Shown: positions 10,229-20,722 of the stretch, in pieces
How positions within the stretch are numbered: position 1 is the first letter of the stretch
Layout: the number at the start of each line of letters is the position of its first letter
DNA from: Natrialbaceae archaeon
Lineage (GTDB): Archaea > Halobacteriota > Halobacteria > Halobacteriales > Natrialbaceae
DNA: 64,000 nt
Direction: 5' to 3'
Assembly (NCBI GenBank): GCA_003559215.1
Contig: PWMF01000034.1
Location: 1-64,000 of the forward strand
Notes under the pieces: generated by a model
What the model was told of the DNA's origin: nothing
The model's input: only the letters and a program-made list of their open reading frames with translations
Databases searched by the model: none
Program-made: the position numbers and the translations under genes

Positions 10229-10858
10229 ATGTCCCACCAGAACGCCGGCGAGAACGGGTTTGGTGCCCTGGCCAACGCCTGGTCCACCGCAACCCGATCC
10301 GTTCTCCGGAGTGCGACCGCGGCCAACCGCGCCGCCGTCGCCGCGATGGATTCGGCCCAGACGGAATCGAACGGAAACCAGACCGACGCCTCGATCCCCT
10401 CCCTCGAGTACGCCAACGCCGACTGGAGCTTCGAGCGAACCGTAGAGGATCCGACCGCGCTGGGTCCTGGCGATCAGGTCACCTTCGAGAAACAACTCTC
10501 AGACGAGGACGTGCGCGCGTTCGCCGAGATCAGCGGCGACACGAACCGCCTCCACCTCGACGACGGGTTCGCCGCCGACACCCGGTTCGGCGAGCGCATC
10601 GTCCACGGCACCCTCGTTTCGGGGCTGATCAGCGCCGCGCTGGCCCGGCTCCCCGGACTGACGATCTACCTCTCCCAGGACCTCGAGTTCGCCGGCCCCG
10701 TCGGGATCGACGACCGGGTCTCCGCCCGCGTCGAGATCGTCGAGGACCTCGGCAACAACCAGTACCGACTCGAGACGGTCGTCCGCGACGAGGACGACGA
10801 CGCGACGGTCGTCGACGGCGAGGCGGTCGTCCTCATCGACGATATGCCTGAGGCCTGA
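10229..10858 (+). CDS. phaJ: MaoC-like (R)-enoyl-CoA hydratase PhaJ
   Basis: AEISGDTNRLHLDDGFAADTRFGERIVHGTLVSGLIS: MaoC hot-dog signature; divergent from the pha operon. Confidence 0.88.
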   Translation: MSHQNAGENGFGALANAWSTATRSVLRSATAANRAAVAAMDSAQTESNGNQTDASIPSLEYANADWSFERTVEDPTALGPGDQVTFEKQLSDEDVRAFAEISGDTNRLHLDDGFAADTRFGERIVHGTLVSGLISAALARLPGLTIYLSQDLEFAGPVGIDDRVSARVEIVEDLGNNQYRLETVVRDEDDDATVVDGEAVVLIDDMPEA

Positions 10859-11045
10859 GACGGTCTACCGCACCCGTTTTCGGCGGCTCCGTGATCCCCA
10901 TTCGGGTACGCCGGGACCGCCCTCTCGAAGCGGCCCGTTTGCGTCTTCCCTCGCTCGAGGGCGGGCGACTCGAGCTACCCGCTGCCGCAGTCGCGGGTTT
11001 TCGCCTTGCGCGTTCTATAAGTAGTTCCTCGCGGAACGGGCCACC

Positions 11046-12413
11046 ATGACACTGTTCGGGACCGCAGGGATCCGCGGGCCAGTCGAGACCGTCTCACCAT
11101 CGCTCGCGCTCTCAGTCGGCCAGGCCGCGGGCGAACCCGGAACGACGTTCGTCGTGGGTCGTGACGGACGGGAGACGGGGCCGGCGCTGGCCGCGGCGAT
11201 GGAAGCGGGCCTCGAGAGCGCCGGCGCCGACGTCCACCGCGTCGGTCGCGTGCCGACGCCGGCACTGGCGTTCGCTTCTCGAGGTCGGCGCGGCGTGATG
11301 CTCACGGCGAGTCACAACCCCCCGAGCGACAACGGAATCAAGCTGTTCGTCGACGGCGTCGAGTACGACAGCGACGCCGAGGCCCTGATCGACGAGCAGG
11401 TCAGTGCCGGCGGCTCCGGGCTGGCTTCCTGGGAGGAGTGGGGCCGGTCGGAACGGGCCGACGTCCTCGGACGCTACTGCGACGCCGTCACCGACTACGT
11501 CCGCAGCCAGTTCGGCGGCGAGTCGCCGCTCGCGGGACTGTCGATCGCCGTCGACTGCGGGAACGGCGTCGGCGCGCTGGCGACGCCGCAGGTGCTCGAC
11601 GACCTCGGCGCCGACGTCGTCGGCGTCAACGCGAACGTCGACGGCCACTTCTCCGGCCGGGACAGCAAGCCGACCCCCGAGACCCTGACGGAGTTCAGCG
11701 ACTTCCTCGCCGAGGGATCGTTCGACCTCGGCCTGGCTCACGACGGCGACGCCGACCGGCTCGTCGTCCTCGAGCCCGACGGGGAGGTCGTCCACGAGGA
11801 TACCGTCCTCGCACTCGCCGCGGCCCACTACACCGGCGCGAGCGAGACTGCCGACCCGGTCGTCGTCACGACGCCGAACGCCTCGGCCCGGATCGACGAG
11901 CGCGTTCGGGCGGCCGGCGGCCGCGTCGAGCGAGTCCGCCTGGGTGCGCTCCACGAGGGGATCGCGCGGGAACGCGACCGTGCCGGGGACGACGCCGAGG
12001 TCGTCTTCGCGGCAGAACCCTGGAAGCACATCCACACGAGCTTCGGCGGCTGGATCGACGGCGTCGCGAGCGCCGGCGTCGTCGCCGCCCTCGTCGCCGA
12101 GGCCGGCGACGTCGCCACGCTTCGAGAGCCGGTTACCGAACGCCCCTACCGGAAGGTCAGCGTGGACTGCCCCGACCGGCTCAAGGCCGACGCGATGGCC
12201 CGCCTCGAGTCCGATCTGCCCGAGGCGTTTCCCGAGTCGAGCGTCGACACGAGCTACGGCGTGCGCCTCGAGTTCGCGGACGCCTCGTGGCTGCTCGTCC
12301 GTCCCAGTGGAACCGAACCCTACGTTCGGCTGTACGCCGAGAGCGACGAGGTCGACGAACTGGTCGCGAAGGGACGGACTGTTATCGAGTCGGCGATCGA
12401 AACGGTTCGGTAG
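11046..12413 (+). CDS. glmM: Phosphoglucosamine mutase / phosphohexomutase
   Basis: FGTAGIRG, TASHNPPSDNGIK, DGDADR, RPSGTEPYVRLYAE. Confidence 0.9.
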   Translation: MTLFGTAGIRGPVETVSPSLALSVGQAAGEPGTTFVVGRDGRETGPALAAAMEAGLESAGADVHRVGRVPTPALAFASRGRRGVMLTASHNPPSDNGIKLFVDGVEYDSDAEALIDEQVSAGGSGLASWEEWGRSERADVLGRYCDAVTDYVRSQFGGESPLAGLSIAVDCGNGVGALATPQVLDDLGADVVGVNANVDGHFSGRDSKPTPETLTEFSDFLAEGSFDLGLAHDGDADRLVVLEPDGEVVHEDTVLALAAAHYTGASETADPVVVTTPNASARIDERVRAAGGRVERVRLGALHEGIARERDRAGDDAEVVFAAEPWKHIHTSFGGWIDGVASAGVVAALVAEAGDVATLREPVTERPYRKVSVDCPDRLKADAMARLESDLPEAFPESSVDTSYGVRLEFADASWLLVRPSGTEPYVRLYAESDEVDELVAKGRTVIESAIETVR

Positions 12414-12585
12414 GGTCACCGAACCCGCTCGCAGTCCGACCGTCCGGCACGATCGGTGGGTCCGCGCTGCGGTGACTCCTCGAAAAATAACTTAACTGCC
12501 ATTTGTCAACTGATACAATGCATATTTGTCCAGTTAGCCGGTCGAATCCGGATCATTTAACCCAGTCTCGTGCAGTACCGAGAGC

Positions 12586-13638
12586 ATGGCACGTAACAGG
12601 CGGCAGTTCTTGTGCGGTGCGGGCGCGGCCGGACTCGTGGCGGCGGCCGGCTGCGTCGGCGGGTTCGGCGACGAAGGGGACGGGGACGACGTCGAGGTCG
12701 GGATGGTCTATGCCACCGGCGGGCTCGGCGACGACTCGTTTAACGACATGGCACAGCAGGGAGCTGTCCAGGCCGAGGAGGAGTACGGGATCTCCTTCGA
12801 CGAGGCCGAACCCGAGTCGGTCGGGGAGTTCGACGATGCACAGCGGAGTTTCGCCGAATCGGGCGACTACGACCTGGTCAACTGCATCGGCTTCGCCCAG
12901 GAAGAAGCCCTCGAGGGCAACGCCGAGGAGTACCCTGACCAGGACTTCATCATCGTCGACACGGTCGTCGAGGCCGACAACGTTCGTAGCTACCTGTTCG
13001 ACGAGCCCGCGGGTTCGTTCCTGGTCGGAAACCTGGCCGGACTGCTGACCGACGAGGAGTTCGCGGCCGGCGACGGCGAGACCAACCCCGACGAGTCCGC
13101 CGTCGGCTTCGTCGGCGGTGAGGAGTCGCCGCTGATCGAGTCGTTCCACGCCGGCTTCGAGGCCGGCGTCGAACACGCCAATCCGGACGCGGAGGTGTTC
13201 TCGAGCTACGTCGGCGACTTCAACGACACGGCCAGCGGGCAGGAGGCGGCCCGGACGATGTACGAGTCGGGTGCGGACATCGTCTTCCACGCGGCCGGCC
13301 GCACGGGGATCGGCGTCTTCCAGGCGGCCGAGGGCCAGGGCCGGTTCGCGATCGGCGTCGACGACGACCAGTCGGTGAGCCAGGAGGATTACGCCGACGT
13401 CATCCTCGCGAGCATGGTCAAACGCGTCGACGAGGCAGTGTTCGACGCGATCGGCTCCGTCGTCGACGACGCGTTCGAGGGCGGCGAGATCGAGGAGATC
13501 GGCCTCGAGGACGACGGCGTCGAGGCGGTCTACGGGCAGTCGATCGGCGACGAGATCCCCGACGAGATCCGAGAGGAGGTCGACGAGACGCGCCAGCAGC
13601 TCATCGACGGCGAAATCGACGTCCCCGACGAGTTGTAA
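12586..13638 (+). CDS. BMP-family substrate-binding lipoprotein (nucleoside-type)
   Basis: Tat/lipobox N-terminus NRRQFLCGAGAAGLVAAAGC; VGMVYATGGLGDDSFND. Confidence 0.9.
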   Translation: MARNRRQFLCGAGAAGLVAAAGCVGGFGDEGDGDDVEVGMVYATGGLGDDSFNDMAQQGAVQAEEEYGISFDEAEPESVGEFDDAQRSFAESGDYDLVNCIGFAQEEALEGNAEEYPDQDFIIVDTVVEADNVRSYLFDEPAGSFLVGNLAGLLTDEEFAAGDGETNPDESAVGFVGGEESPLIESFHAGFEAGVEHANPDAEVFSSYVGDFNDTASGQEAARTMYESGADIVFHAAGRTGIGVFQAAEGQGRFAIGVDDDQSVSQEDYADVILASMVKRVDEAVFDAIGSVVDDAFEGGEIEEIGLEDDGVEAVYGQSIGDEIPDEIREEVDETRQQLIDGEIDVPDEL

Positions 13639-13639
13639 C

Positions 13640-15253
13640 GTGATGAGCGAGCCTGGTACGGCCACCGGTGTGGGTGCGGGACCGAGCGAGGACCTCGCCG
13701 TCCACCTCGACGGAATCACGAAACGGTTCCCCGGGGTCGTCGCGAACGACGACGTCGACCTCCGCGTCGAGCGGGGCAGCGTTCACGCGTTACTGGGTGA
13801 GAACGGGGCGGGAAAGACGACCCTGATGAACGTTCTCTACGGGCTCTACGAACCCACCGAGGGACGGGTCGTCGTCGACGAGAAACCCCGGCAGTTCGAC
13901 AGGCCCCGCGACGCGATCGACACAGGCGTCGGGATGATCCACCAGCACTTCATGCTGGTCGACACGATGACCGTCGCCGAGAACATCGCGCTGGGCAACG
14001 AGCCCAAGAAGTGGGGCGGCCTGGCGGTCGATCGCGACCGCATCGAGCGCGAAATCGCCGACCTCTGCGACCGATACGGCTTTTCGGTCGATCCGTCCGC
14101 CACGGTCGGCGAGCTGAGCGTCGGTGCCCAGCAGCGCGTCGAGATCCTGAAGGCGCTGTACCGCGGCGCGGACGTCCTCATTCTGGACGAGCCGACGGCC
14201 GTGCTCACGCCCCAGGAGGTCGAGGACCTCTACGGCGTCCTCGAGGAACTCACGGAGCAGGGGAAGACGATCATCTTCATCACCCACAAGCTTGGCGAGG
14301 CCATGCATTCGGCCGACGCGATCACCGTCCTTCGGGACGGGAAGTCGGTCGGGACCGTCGAGCCGGCGACGACCACCCGCGAGGACCTCGCCGAGCTCAT
14401 GGTCGGCCGGGAGGTCCTGCTCGAGGCCGACAGCGATCCGGTCGAGACCGGTGGAGCGATCCTCTCGGCGTCGAACGTGACCGTCGAAAACGACCGCGGC
14501 GTCGAGGTCGTTTCGGGGATCGACCTCGAGGTCCGGGCCGGCGAGATCGTCGGCATCGCGGGCGTCGACGGCAACGGGCAAAGCGAGCTGATCGAGGCGA
14601 TCACGGGGCTGCAAACGCCCGACGAGGGGACGGTTCGGTTCGACGGCGACGACGTCACGAACTGGTCCCGCCGCCGACGGATCGACGCCGGGATGGCACA
14701 CGTCCCCGAGGACCGCCACGAACAGGGACTGGTCATGCCGTTCGACCTCGTCGAAAACGCCGTCCTCGGCAGCCAGCGCTCACCGCGGTTCGCCCGCGGC
14801 GGCCGCATCGACTGGGCCGGCGTCCGGGACCACGCCGAGGACGTCATCGAGACTTACGACGTCAGACCGCCCAACGCCGACGCCGACGCGGAGTCCTTCT
14901 CCGGCGGTAACCAGCAGAAGTTCGTCGTCGGCCGCGAACTCGAGCGCGACCCGGAGCTCGTCGTCGCGACCCACCCCACGCGGGGCGTCGACATCGGATC
15001 GACCGAGTTCATCCACGAGCGACTGCTCGATCTCCGACGCGAGGGGAAGGCCGTGCTGCTCGTCTCCTCGGCGCTCGACGAGGTCCAGTCGCTGTCGGAT
15101 CGCCTCGCGGTCATCTACGAGGGCGAGTTCGTCGACGTCACCGATCCCGACACCGTCACCGAGGAGGAACTCGGCCTGTTGATGGCCGGCGAACGACCCG
15201 ACGAGACCCCGCAGTCGGAAGCGAGCGACCTCATCGAAGGGGGTGATCGCTGA
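13640..15253 (+). CDS. ABC transporter ATPase (two ATPase domains, nucleoside/sugar type)
   Basis: GENGAGKTTLMN and second domain GVDGNGQSELIEAITG, SGGNQQKFVVGREL. Confidence 0.93.
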   Translation: MMSEPGTATGVGAGPSEDLAVHLDGITKRFPGVVANDDVDLRVERGSVHALLGENGAGKTTLMNVLYGLYEPTEGRVVVDEKPRQFDRPRDAIDTGVGMIHQHFMLVDTMTVAENIALGNEPKKWGGLAVDRDRIEREIADLCDRYGFSVDPSATVGELSVGAQQRVEILKALYRGADVLILDEPTAVLTPQEVEDLYGVLEELTEQGKTIIFITHKLGEAMHSADAITVLRDGKSVGTVEPATTTREDLAELMVGREVLLEADSDPVETGGAILSASNVTVENDRGVEVVSGIDLEVRAGEIVGIAGVDGNGQSELIEAITGLQTPDEGTVRFDGDDVTNWSRRRRIDAGMAHVPEDRHEQGLVMPFDLVENAVLGSQRSPRFARGGRIDWAGVRDHAEDVIETYDVRPPNADADAESFSGGNQQKFVVGRELERDPELVVATHPTRGVDIGSTEFIHERLLDLRREGKAVLLVSSALDEVQSLSDRLAVIYEGEFVDVTDPDTVTEEELGLLMAGERPDETPQSEASDLIEGGDR

Positions 15254-16479
15254 TGCGCGAGGACCTCGAGCAGTTGCTCGAGCGACTGATCCACGCCTCG
15301 GTGGCCGAACGGGTCGCCATCAGCGTCGCGGCACTCGTCGCAGCGATCCTCGTCGGGGGGGTGCTCGTCTTCGTCTCTGGCGGGTTCGCCTCCTGTCGGG
15401 CCGGCCTCGATCTCGCCGGCGTCACCTTCTGTTACAACCCGATTCAGGTCTACTACGAGCTGTTCCTCGGCTCGCTGGGTCATCCCCTCGAGGGCGACTG
15501 GAGCCCGATGAACTACAGCCTCGCGACGACGCTGCGACAGACGACGCTGCTGATCTTCGCCGGCCTCTCGGTGGCCGTCGCGTTCCGCGCGGGGCTCTTT
15601 AACATCGGGACGCAGGGCCAGCTGGTCATCGGCGGGCTGCTGACCGCGGTGACGGTCCTGTTCGCCGCGTCGTACGTCCCCGGCGGCTTCGTCGGCACCG
15701 TTCTGTTGATCCCAATCGGCGTGCTCGCGGGTGCCGTCGGCGGGGGCCTCTACGGGGCGATCCCCGGCGCACTCAAGGCCTACGCGGGCGCGAACGAGGT
15801 CATCACGACGATCATGCTCAACTTCATCGCGGCCGGCGTCGCCTCGACGCTGCTCTCCTGGCGGTTCCAGGATCCCGACAGCGCGAACCCCCAGACCCGG
15901 GCGATCCCGGAGTACGCGGAGATCCCGAATATTCCGGTCGTTGGCTTCAGCGGCCGGATGGACTTCTCCTTGCTCGCGCTCGGCTTCGCGGTCGCGCTCA
16001 TGATCGGTATCGCCTGGCTGCTCGCCCGGACCTCGTTCGGCTACGAGCTCCGAACGAGCGGCATTCAGCCGAAAGCCGCGGCCTACGGTGGCGTCGACGA
16101 GAAGCGGATGACCGTCGCGAGCATGACCCTCTCGGGGGCGCTCGGCGGGGTCGCCGGCGCCTTCTGGGTGCTGATGGAACACGGCCGCTGGCTCGAGAAC
16201 GTCCCCGCGCTCGGCTTCGACGGGATCGCCGTCTCGATCCTCGCGGGGAACAATCCGTTAGGAGTCGGCGCCGCGGCCTTTCTGTTCGGCGTGCTCTCGA
16301 GCGGGTCGAACGCGATCAACACCGCGACCGACGTCCCGCCCGAACTCGTGGGCGTCCTCTCGGGACTGATCATCCTCTTCGTCGCGATGCCGGAGTTCTT
16401 CCGAATGATTGGGCGTCGGTACGCCGACGTCGGCAGCCCCGAACGGACGCGGTCGACCGGGGGTGAGGCCGATGATTGA
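15253..16479 (+). CDS. ABC transporter permease (BMP/nucleoside type)
   Basis: RAGLFNIGTQGQLVIGGL, polytopic; operon context. Confidence 0.91.
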   Translation: MREDLEQLLERLIHASVAERVAISVAALVAAILVGGVLVFVSGGFASCRAGLDLAGVTFCYNPIQVYYELFLGSLGHPLEGDWSPMNYSLATTLRQTTLLIFAGLSVAVAFRAGLFNIGTQGQLVIGGLLTAVTVLFAASYVPGGFVGTVLLIPIGVLAGAVGGGLYGAIPGALKAYAGANEVITTIMLNFIAAGVASTLLSWRFQDPDSANPQTRAIPEYAEIPNIPVVGFSGRMDFSLLALGFAVALMIGIAWLLARTSFGYELRTSGIQPKAAAYGGVDEKRMTVASMTLSGALGGVAGAFWVLMEHGRWLENVPALGFDGIAVSILAGNNPLGVGAAAFLFGVLSSGSNAINTATDVPPELVGVLSGLIILFVAMPEFFRMIGRRYADVGSPERTRSTGGEADD

Positions 16480-17548
16480 GCTCCCCTCCCGACCCGATCG
16501 TCGGACCCTGCTCGTCGGTCTCGGCGCGATCACGGCGGTGTGGGTCGTCCTCGGGCTCGTCTTCCCCGACTCGTGGGCCGGCGTGTTGCTCTCGATCGCG
16601 GCCAACCCGAGCACGCACACGACGATGCTGCGTCTGGCAGTGCCGATCGCGCTGGCCGCGATTGGCGGCATCTTCGCCGAGAAGAGCGGCGTGATCAACA
16701 TCGGGATCGAGGGGCTGCTGATCGTCTCGGCGTTCTCGGCGATCATCGTCACGTTCTGGCTCGGCTCGGGCGAGTCCACGCTCGCCCTCTCCCATCACTG
16801 GTGGGGCTTCGCGGTTGGCGTCCTCGTCAGCACGCTGTTCGCCCTGCTGTTCGCGATCGTCTGTATCGACTTCAAGGCCGATCAGATCATCGCGGGGCTT
16901 GCCGTCTGGCTGATCGCGCTCGGACTCGCGCCGTTCGTCTCCCGGATCGTCTTCGACAGCCCCAATACCGCGGGCGTCGGCTACTTCCAGAACGTCACGA
17001 TCCCGGTGCTGTCGGAGATCCCGCTGCTGGGCTACCTGCTGTTCGACACACCCCCACAGGTGTACATCATGCTCGCGGCCGCGGTCGCGGGCTGGTACCT
17101 GCTCAACCGAACCGCGTTCGGCCGCTGGGTCGTCGCCAGCGGCGAGAACCCGAAGGCGCTCGATACGGCGGGCGTCGACGTCCGACGGGTTCGCTACACC
17201 GCGGTTCTGCTCTCGGGGATCTTCGCAGGTCTGGGCGGCGCCGGCTTCGCGCTCGGCCAGCTGGGAACGTTCGCCGGCGGCGGCGAGACCGCCATCGGCG
17301 GTCGGGGGTTCATCGCCATCGCAACCTACCTGTTCGCGAACTACCACCCGATCGGCGCGCTGCTGGGTTCGTTCCTCTTTGCGGGGCTCGAGGCGATGCA
17401 GTTCCAGCTCCAGAACCTCGGCTACGCCGTCCCGACGGAGCTCATCCGGACGATCCCCTACGTGACGGTGATCGTCGTGCTCGTCTTCGTCGGCAAGACC
17501 CGGCTGCCGGAGGCCGCAGGCGAGGCCTACGACGGCGACGAGGACTGA
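16472..17548 (+). CDS. ABC transporter permease (BMP/nucleoside type)
   Basis: FAEKSGVINIGIEGLLIVSAF; overlaps the previous permease by 8 nt. Confidence 0.91.
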   Translation: MIELPSRPDRRTLLVGLGAITAVWVVLGLVFPDSWAGVLLSIAANPSTHTTMLRLAVPIALAAIGGIFAEKSGVINIGIEGLLIVSAFSAIIVTFWLGSGESTLALSHHWWGFAVGVLVSTLFALLFAIVCIDFKADQIIAGLAVWLIALGLAPFVSRIVFDSPNTAGVGYFQNVTIPVLSEIPLLGYLLFDTPPQVYIMLAAAVAGWYLLNRTAFGRWVVASGENPKALDTAGVDVRRVRYTAVLLSGIFAGLGGAGFALGQLGTFAGGGETAIGGRGFIAIATYLFANYHPIGALLGSFLFAGLEAMQFQLQNLGYAVPTELIRTIPYVTVIVVLVFVGKTRLPEAAGEAYDGDED

Positions 17549-17610
17549 TCGCGGCCTCGTCCCGACGTGCGGGTCGGTGCCTTCTTGGACTCCCTCGCAG
17601 TAGCGCCCGT

Positions 17611-18000
17611 ATGGACGACCTGATCGACGCCGCCCGGGAGATCCAGGCGGACGCACACGTTCCCTACTCCGAGTACCGCGTCGGCGCCGCCCTCGAGACC
17701 GAAGACGGCGAGGTGTTCGTCGGGTGTAACCTCGAGAACGCGAACTTCAGCAACAGCCTCCACGCCGAGGAGGTCGCGATCGCCGAGGCCGTCAAGAACG
17801 GTCACCGGGAGTTCTCCCGGCTGGCGGTCAGCTCCGACCGCCGGGACGGGGTAACCCCCTGCGGGATGTGTCGCCAAACCCTCTCGGAGTTCTGCGACGG
17901 CGACCTGATCGTGCTCTGTGACGAGGGCGACGGCTCCGTCGCCGAGTACACCCTCGAGGAGCTGCTGCCGAACACGATCAGCCAGGAGACGCTCGAGTAA
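17611..18000 (+). CDS. cdd: Cytidine deaminase
   Basis: YSEYRVGAALETEDGEVFVGCNLENANF...HAEEVAIAEAV...CGMCRQTLSEF. Confidence 0.96.
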   Translation: MDDLIDAAREIQADAHVPYSEYRVGAALETEDGEVFVGCNLENANFSNSLHAEEVAIAEAVKNGHREFSRLAVSSDRRDGVTPCGMCRQTLSEFCDGDLIVLCDEGDGSVAEYTLEELLPNTISQETLE

Positions 18001-18071
18001 CGCCGGGTCAACTCGGGTCGGGCCCCCATACCAGTCAGAAAGCTTATCAGAAGCGGTTCGGGAGAGGGCAC

Positions 18072-18491
18072 ATGGAGACGACGAAACGCGGGTACGCGGG
18101 GACCGAGGGGGACGTCGTTCTGGCTCGAGTCGCCGGATTTCTCATCGATCACGTCCTCACGGTGATCCTCGGCCTGATACTGCTGCTCGCGATGGGGCCG
18201 GAGTCGACCGCCGGCGTCTACTTTTTCGCCGCGGTTGCCTACCTCGGCTACTTCGTCGCCCTCGAGGCCGCGTTCGGACAAACCGCCGGAAAGTACGTCG
18301 CGGGCGTCGCCGTCGTCAACCCCGACGGAACGCCGATCTCGGTCGGCCAGGCGTTCGTGCGAAACGCGCTCCGGATTGTCGACGGCATCCTGAACTACGC
18401 GGTCGGGCTGGTCGTGATGCTCGTCACCGACGACCGCCAGCGGATCGGCGACCTCGCCGCCGGAACCCGGGTCGTCCGATCGCGTCGCTAA
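18072..18491 (+). CDS. RDD family membrane protein
   Basis: AGFLIDHVLTVILG... GKYVAGVAVVNPDG; RDD-like topology. Confidence 0.82.
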   Translation: METTKRGYAGTEGDVVLARVAGFLIDHVLTVILGLILLLAMGPESTAGVYFFAAVAYLGYFVALEAAFGQTAGKYVAGVAVVNPDGTPISVGQAFVRNALRIVDGILNYAVGLVVMLVTDDRQRIGDLAAGTRVVRSRR

Positions 18492-18925
18492 TCGCTCATC
18501 GCGCTCTCGAGTCGATCCCGTAGGATGGTCCGGTGACACCGCTTCTTCTCGGTGTTCTCGTAACAGACCAGAGCCAGCGATTCCCCGTCCGCCAGGCGAC
18601 CCTCGAGCGCCTCGAGGGCGGCTTGCGCGTCGGCCGACTCCTCGAGGTGTTCGCGGTAGCGCTCGCCGAAATCGACCCGGTCCCAGGCGGCGTTGTGGGC
18701 TCCCTCGTCGCACAGTCCCTGCATATTGAGATCGTCCTCGGCGGTTCGGACCTCCTCGAGCAGGTCCGCGGGCGGGCCGAGTTCGGGGACGTTCTCGTCG
18801 ACGGCGGCGTGGAACCACGGCGCCGGCTTCCGGACGACGCCGACCCGCGTCGCCTCGGACGGCAGGTCGGCCAGGTCGTGCTGGATCGCGGCGACGTAGG
18901 TATCCGCGAGCGTGCCGTCTGCCAT
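18488..18925 (-). CDS. DUF488-like protein
   Basis: C-terminal LALVCYENTEKKRCHRTILRDRLE, typical of the DUF488 family. Confidence 0.75.
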   Translation of the reverse strand: MADGTLADTYVAAIQHDLADLPSEATRVGVVRKPAPWFHAAVDENVPELGPPADLLEEVRTAEDDLNMQGLCDEGAHNAAWDRVDFGERYREHLEESADAQAALEALEGRLADGESLALVCYENTEKKRCHRTILRDRLESAMSD

Positions 18926-18983
18926 ACCGGCGCTACGCGAGCCCGGCATTTATATACACCGCGGGTGCGAATCGACGCGCCTG

Positions 18984-19808
18984 ATGCCGGGAGACAGCGA
19001 AGATCCGAACACCGACGTACAGTACCACCTCGAGGTCGCCGCGGAGGACGTCGCCGACACCGTCCTCCTACCGGGGAATCCGGAACGGCTCGAGGTCATC
19101 GTCGACTACTGGGACGACCACGAGATGCGGGCTCACCACCGCGAGTACCGCACTGCGACGGGGAGCTACGAGGGGACGCCGATCTCGGTGACCTCGACGG
19201 GGATCGGGAGCCCCTCTGCGGCCATCGCGGTCGAGGAACTTGCCCGCGTCGGCTGCGACACCTTCATCCGGGTGGGTTCATGCGGTGCGGTCCAGCCCGA
19301 GATGGACGTCGGCGATCTCGTGATCACGACCGGGGGACTCCGCCAGGAGGGGACGAGCGACGAGTACGTCCGCGAGGACTACCCCGCCGTCGCCGACTAC
19401 GAGGTCGTCAGCGCACTCGTCGCGGCCGCCGAGCGGCTCGGCTACGACTACCACACCGGCGTCACGATGAGCGCCGACTCCTTCTACGCCGGCCAGGGCC
19501 GACCCGGATTCGACGGGTTCGAGGCGGCCGGCTCCGCCGATCTGGTCGATCAGCTCGCCGAGGCGAACGTCAAGAACATCGAGATGGAGGCAAGCGCCAT
19601 CATGACGCTCGCGAGCGTCTACGGGCTGCGTGCGGGCGCGGTCTGTACCGTGTACGCCGACCGCCAGGGCGGCGAGTTCAGCACCGAGGGCGAGTCCCGA
19701 GCCGCCGAGACCGCCACGCTCGCAACTCACTTGCTCGCGAAGATGGACGAGACAAAGCGGGAGGCGGGCGTCGACCGCTGGCACGCCGGGCTCTCGCTCG
19801 AGGACTAA
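18984..19808 (+). CDS. udp: Uridine phosphorylase
   Basis: VLLPGNPERLEVI...STGIGSPSAAIAVEEL...RVGSCGAVQ...NIEMEASAI. Confidence 0.93.
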   Translation: MPGDSEDPNTDVQYHLEVAAEDVADTVLLPGNPERLEVIVDYWDDHEMRAHHREYRTATGSYEGTPISVTSTGIGSPSAAIAVEELARVGCDTFIRVGSCGAVQPEMDVGDLVITTGGLRQEGTSDEYVREDYPAVADYEVVSALVAAAERLGYDYHTGVTMSADSFYAGQGRPGFDGFEAAGSADLVDQLAEANVKNIEMEASAIMTLASVYGLRAGAVCTVYADRQGGEFSTEGESRAAETATLATHLLAKMDETKREAGVDRWHAGLSLED

Positions 19809-19956
19809 CTACCTCTCCGGATCGAGCCGCTCGTTCTCGTGGAGCCGTTGCATCCGCGTCTCGAGGCGCGGACGGCGCTCCGGAACGTACTCGCCGTCGC
19901 TCGAGAGATCTGGGCGACTCGCGGGAACCGCTCCGGGAGGCTCCACAGCGTCCTGA

Positions 19957-20721
19957 TTACTCCCGAACCCGGACGATCCCGTCCTCGAAGACCTTCCGGT
20001 TGGGGACGATGTACTCCTCGGAGTCGTCCTCGATCTTCGTGACGAACAGGTCGACCTCCTGGACGATCCCCGTCTGCTCGCCGACGCGAACCCGGTCGCC
20101 GATCCCGTAGGGCTGGTTGAGAAGCAGGTAGATCCCGGCCGCACTCGAGACGAGAAAGTCCTGGAAGGCGTAGGTGCCGACGACAACGATCCCCGTAGCG
20201 TACACGGCGAGCAGAATCAACAGCGCGAGGATATGGACTCCAATCTGTCCCAGCGCGATAATCAGGGCGACGTACAGGACGGTGTACTTGACGACCTTCG
20301 GGATGACCGCTACCTCGGGGAGTTTGACACTGCGGAGATACTCGCTGACGACCAGTTCCGATTTGTCCGCGATGATGAAACCGACGATCATCACGAGGAC
20401 GGCGACGAACACCTGGGGGATGAACTCCGTCACCCGAAGCCAGAACGCGTCGGTGTCCAGCAGTTGTGCGATGTGGATCGCGGTCAGGACGGCGATGCCG
20501 TAGATGAACCACGCGCTCAGCCGGGCGACGATCTCGACGGTCGAGGTGCCCAGCGACTGGGCGGTTCGCTCGAAGGGGGTCCCCTCGACGGCTTCGGGCA
20601 CGCCCGAGGCCGTCAGCAGCTCCTCGTTGAGCCGCCCGACCAAGTAGCCGATGACGACCCCGAGGATCAACACCGCGGTCGCTATCACCGCCGGCTCGTC
20701 GATGAGCGTCTGCCAGTCCAT
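19957..20721 (-). CDS. MscS-family mechanosensitive channel
   Basis: MDWQTLIDEP... YAFQDFLVSSAAGIYLLLNQPYGIGDRVRVGEQTGIVQEVDLFVTKIE: MscS beta domain. Confidence 0.9.
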   Translation of the reverse strand: MDWQTLIDEPAVIATAVLILGVVIGYLVGRLNEELLTASGVPEAVEGTPFERTAQSLGTSTVEIVARLSAWFIYGIAVLTAIHIAQLLDTDAFWLRVTEFIPQVFVAVLVMIVGFIIADKSELVVSEYLRSVKLPEVAVIPKVVKYTVLYVALIIALGQIGVHILALLILLAVYATGIVVVGTYAFQDFLVSSAAGIYLLLNQPYGIGDRVRVGEQTGIVQEVDLFVTKIEDDSEEYIVPNRKVFEDGIVRVRE

Positions 20722-20722
20722 A

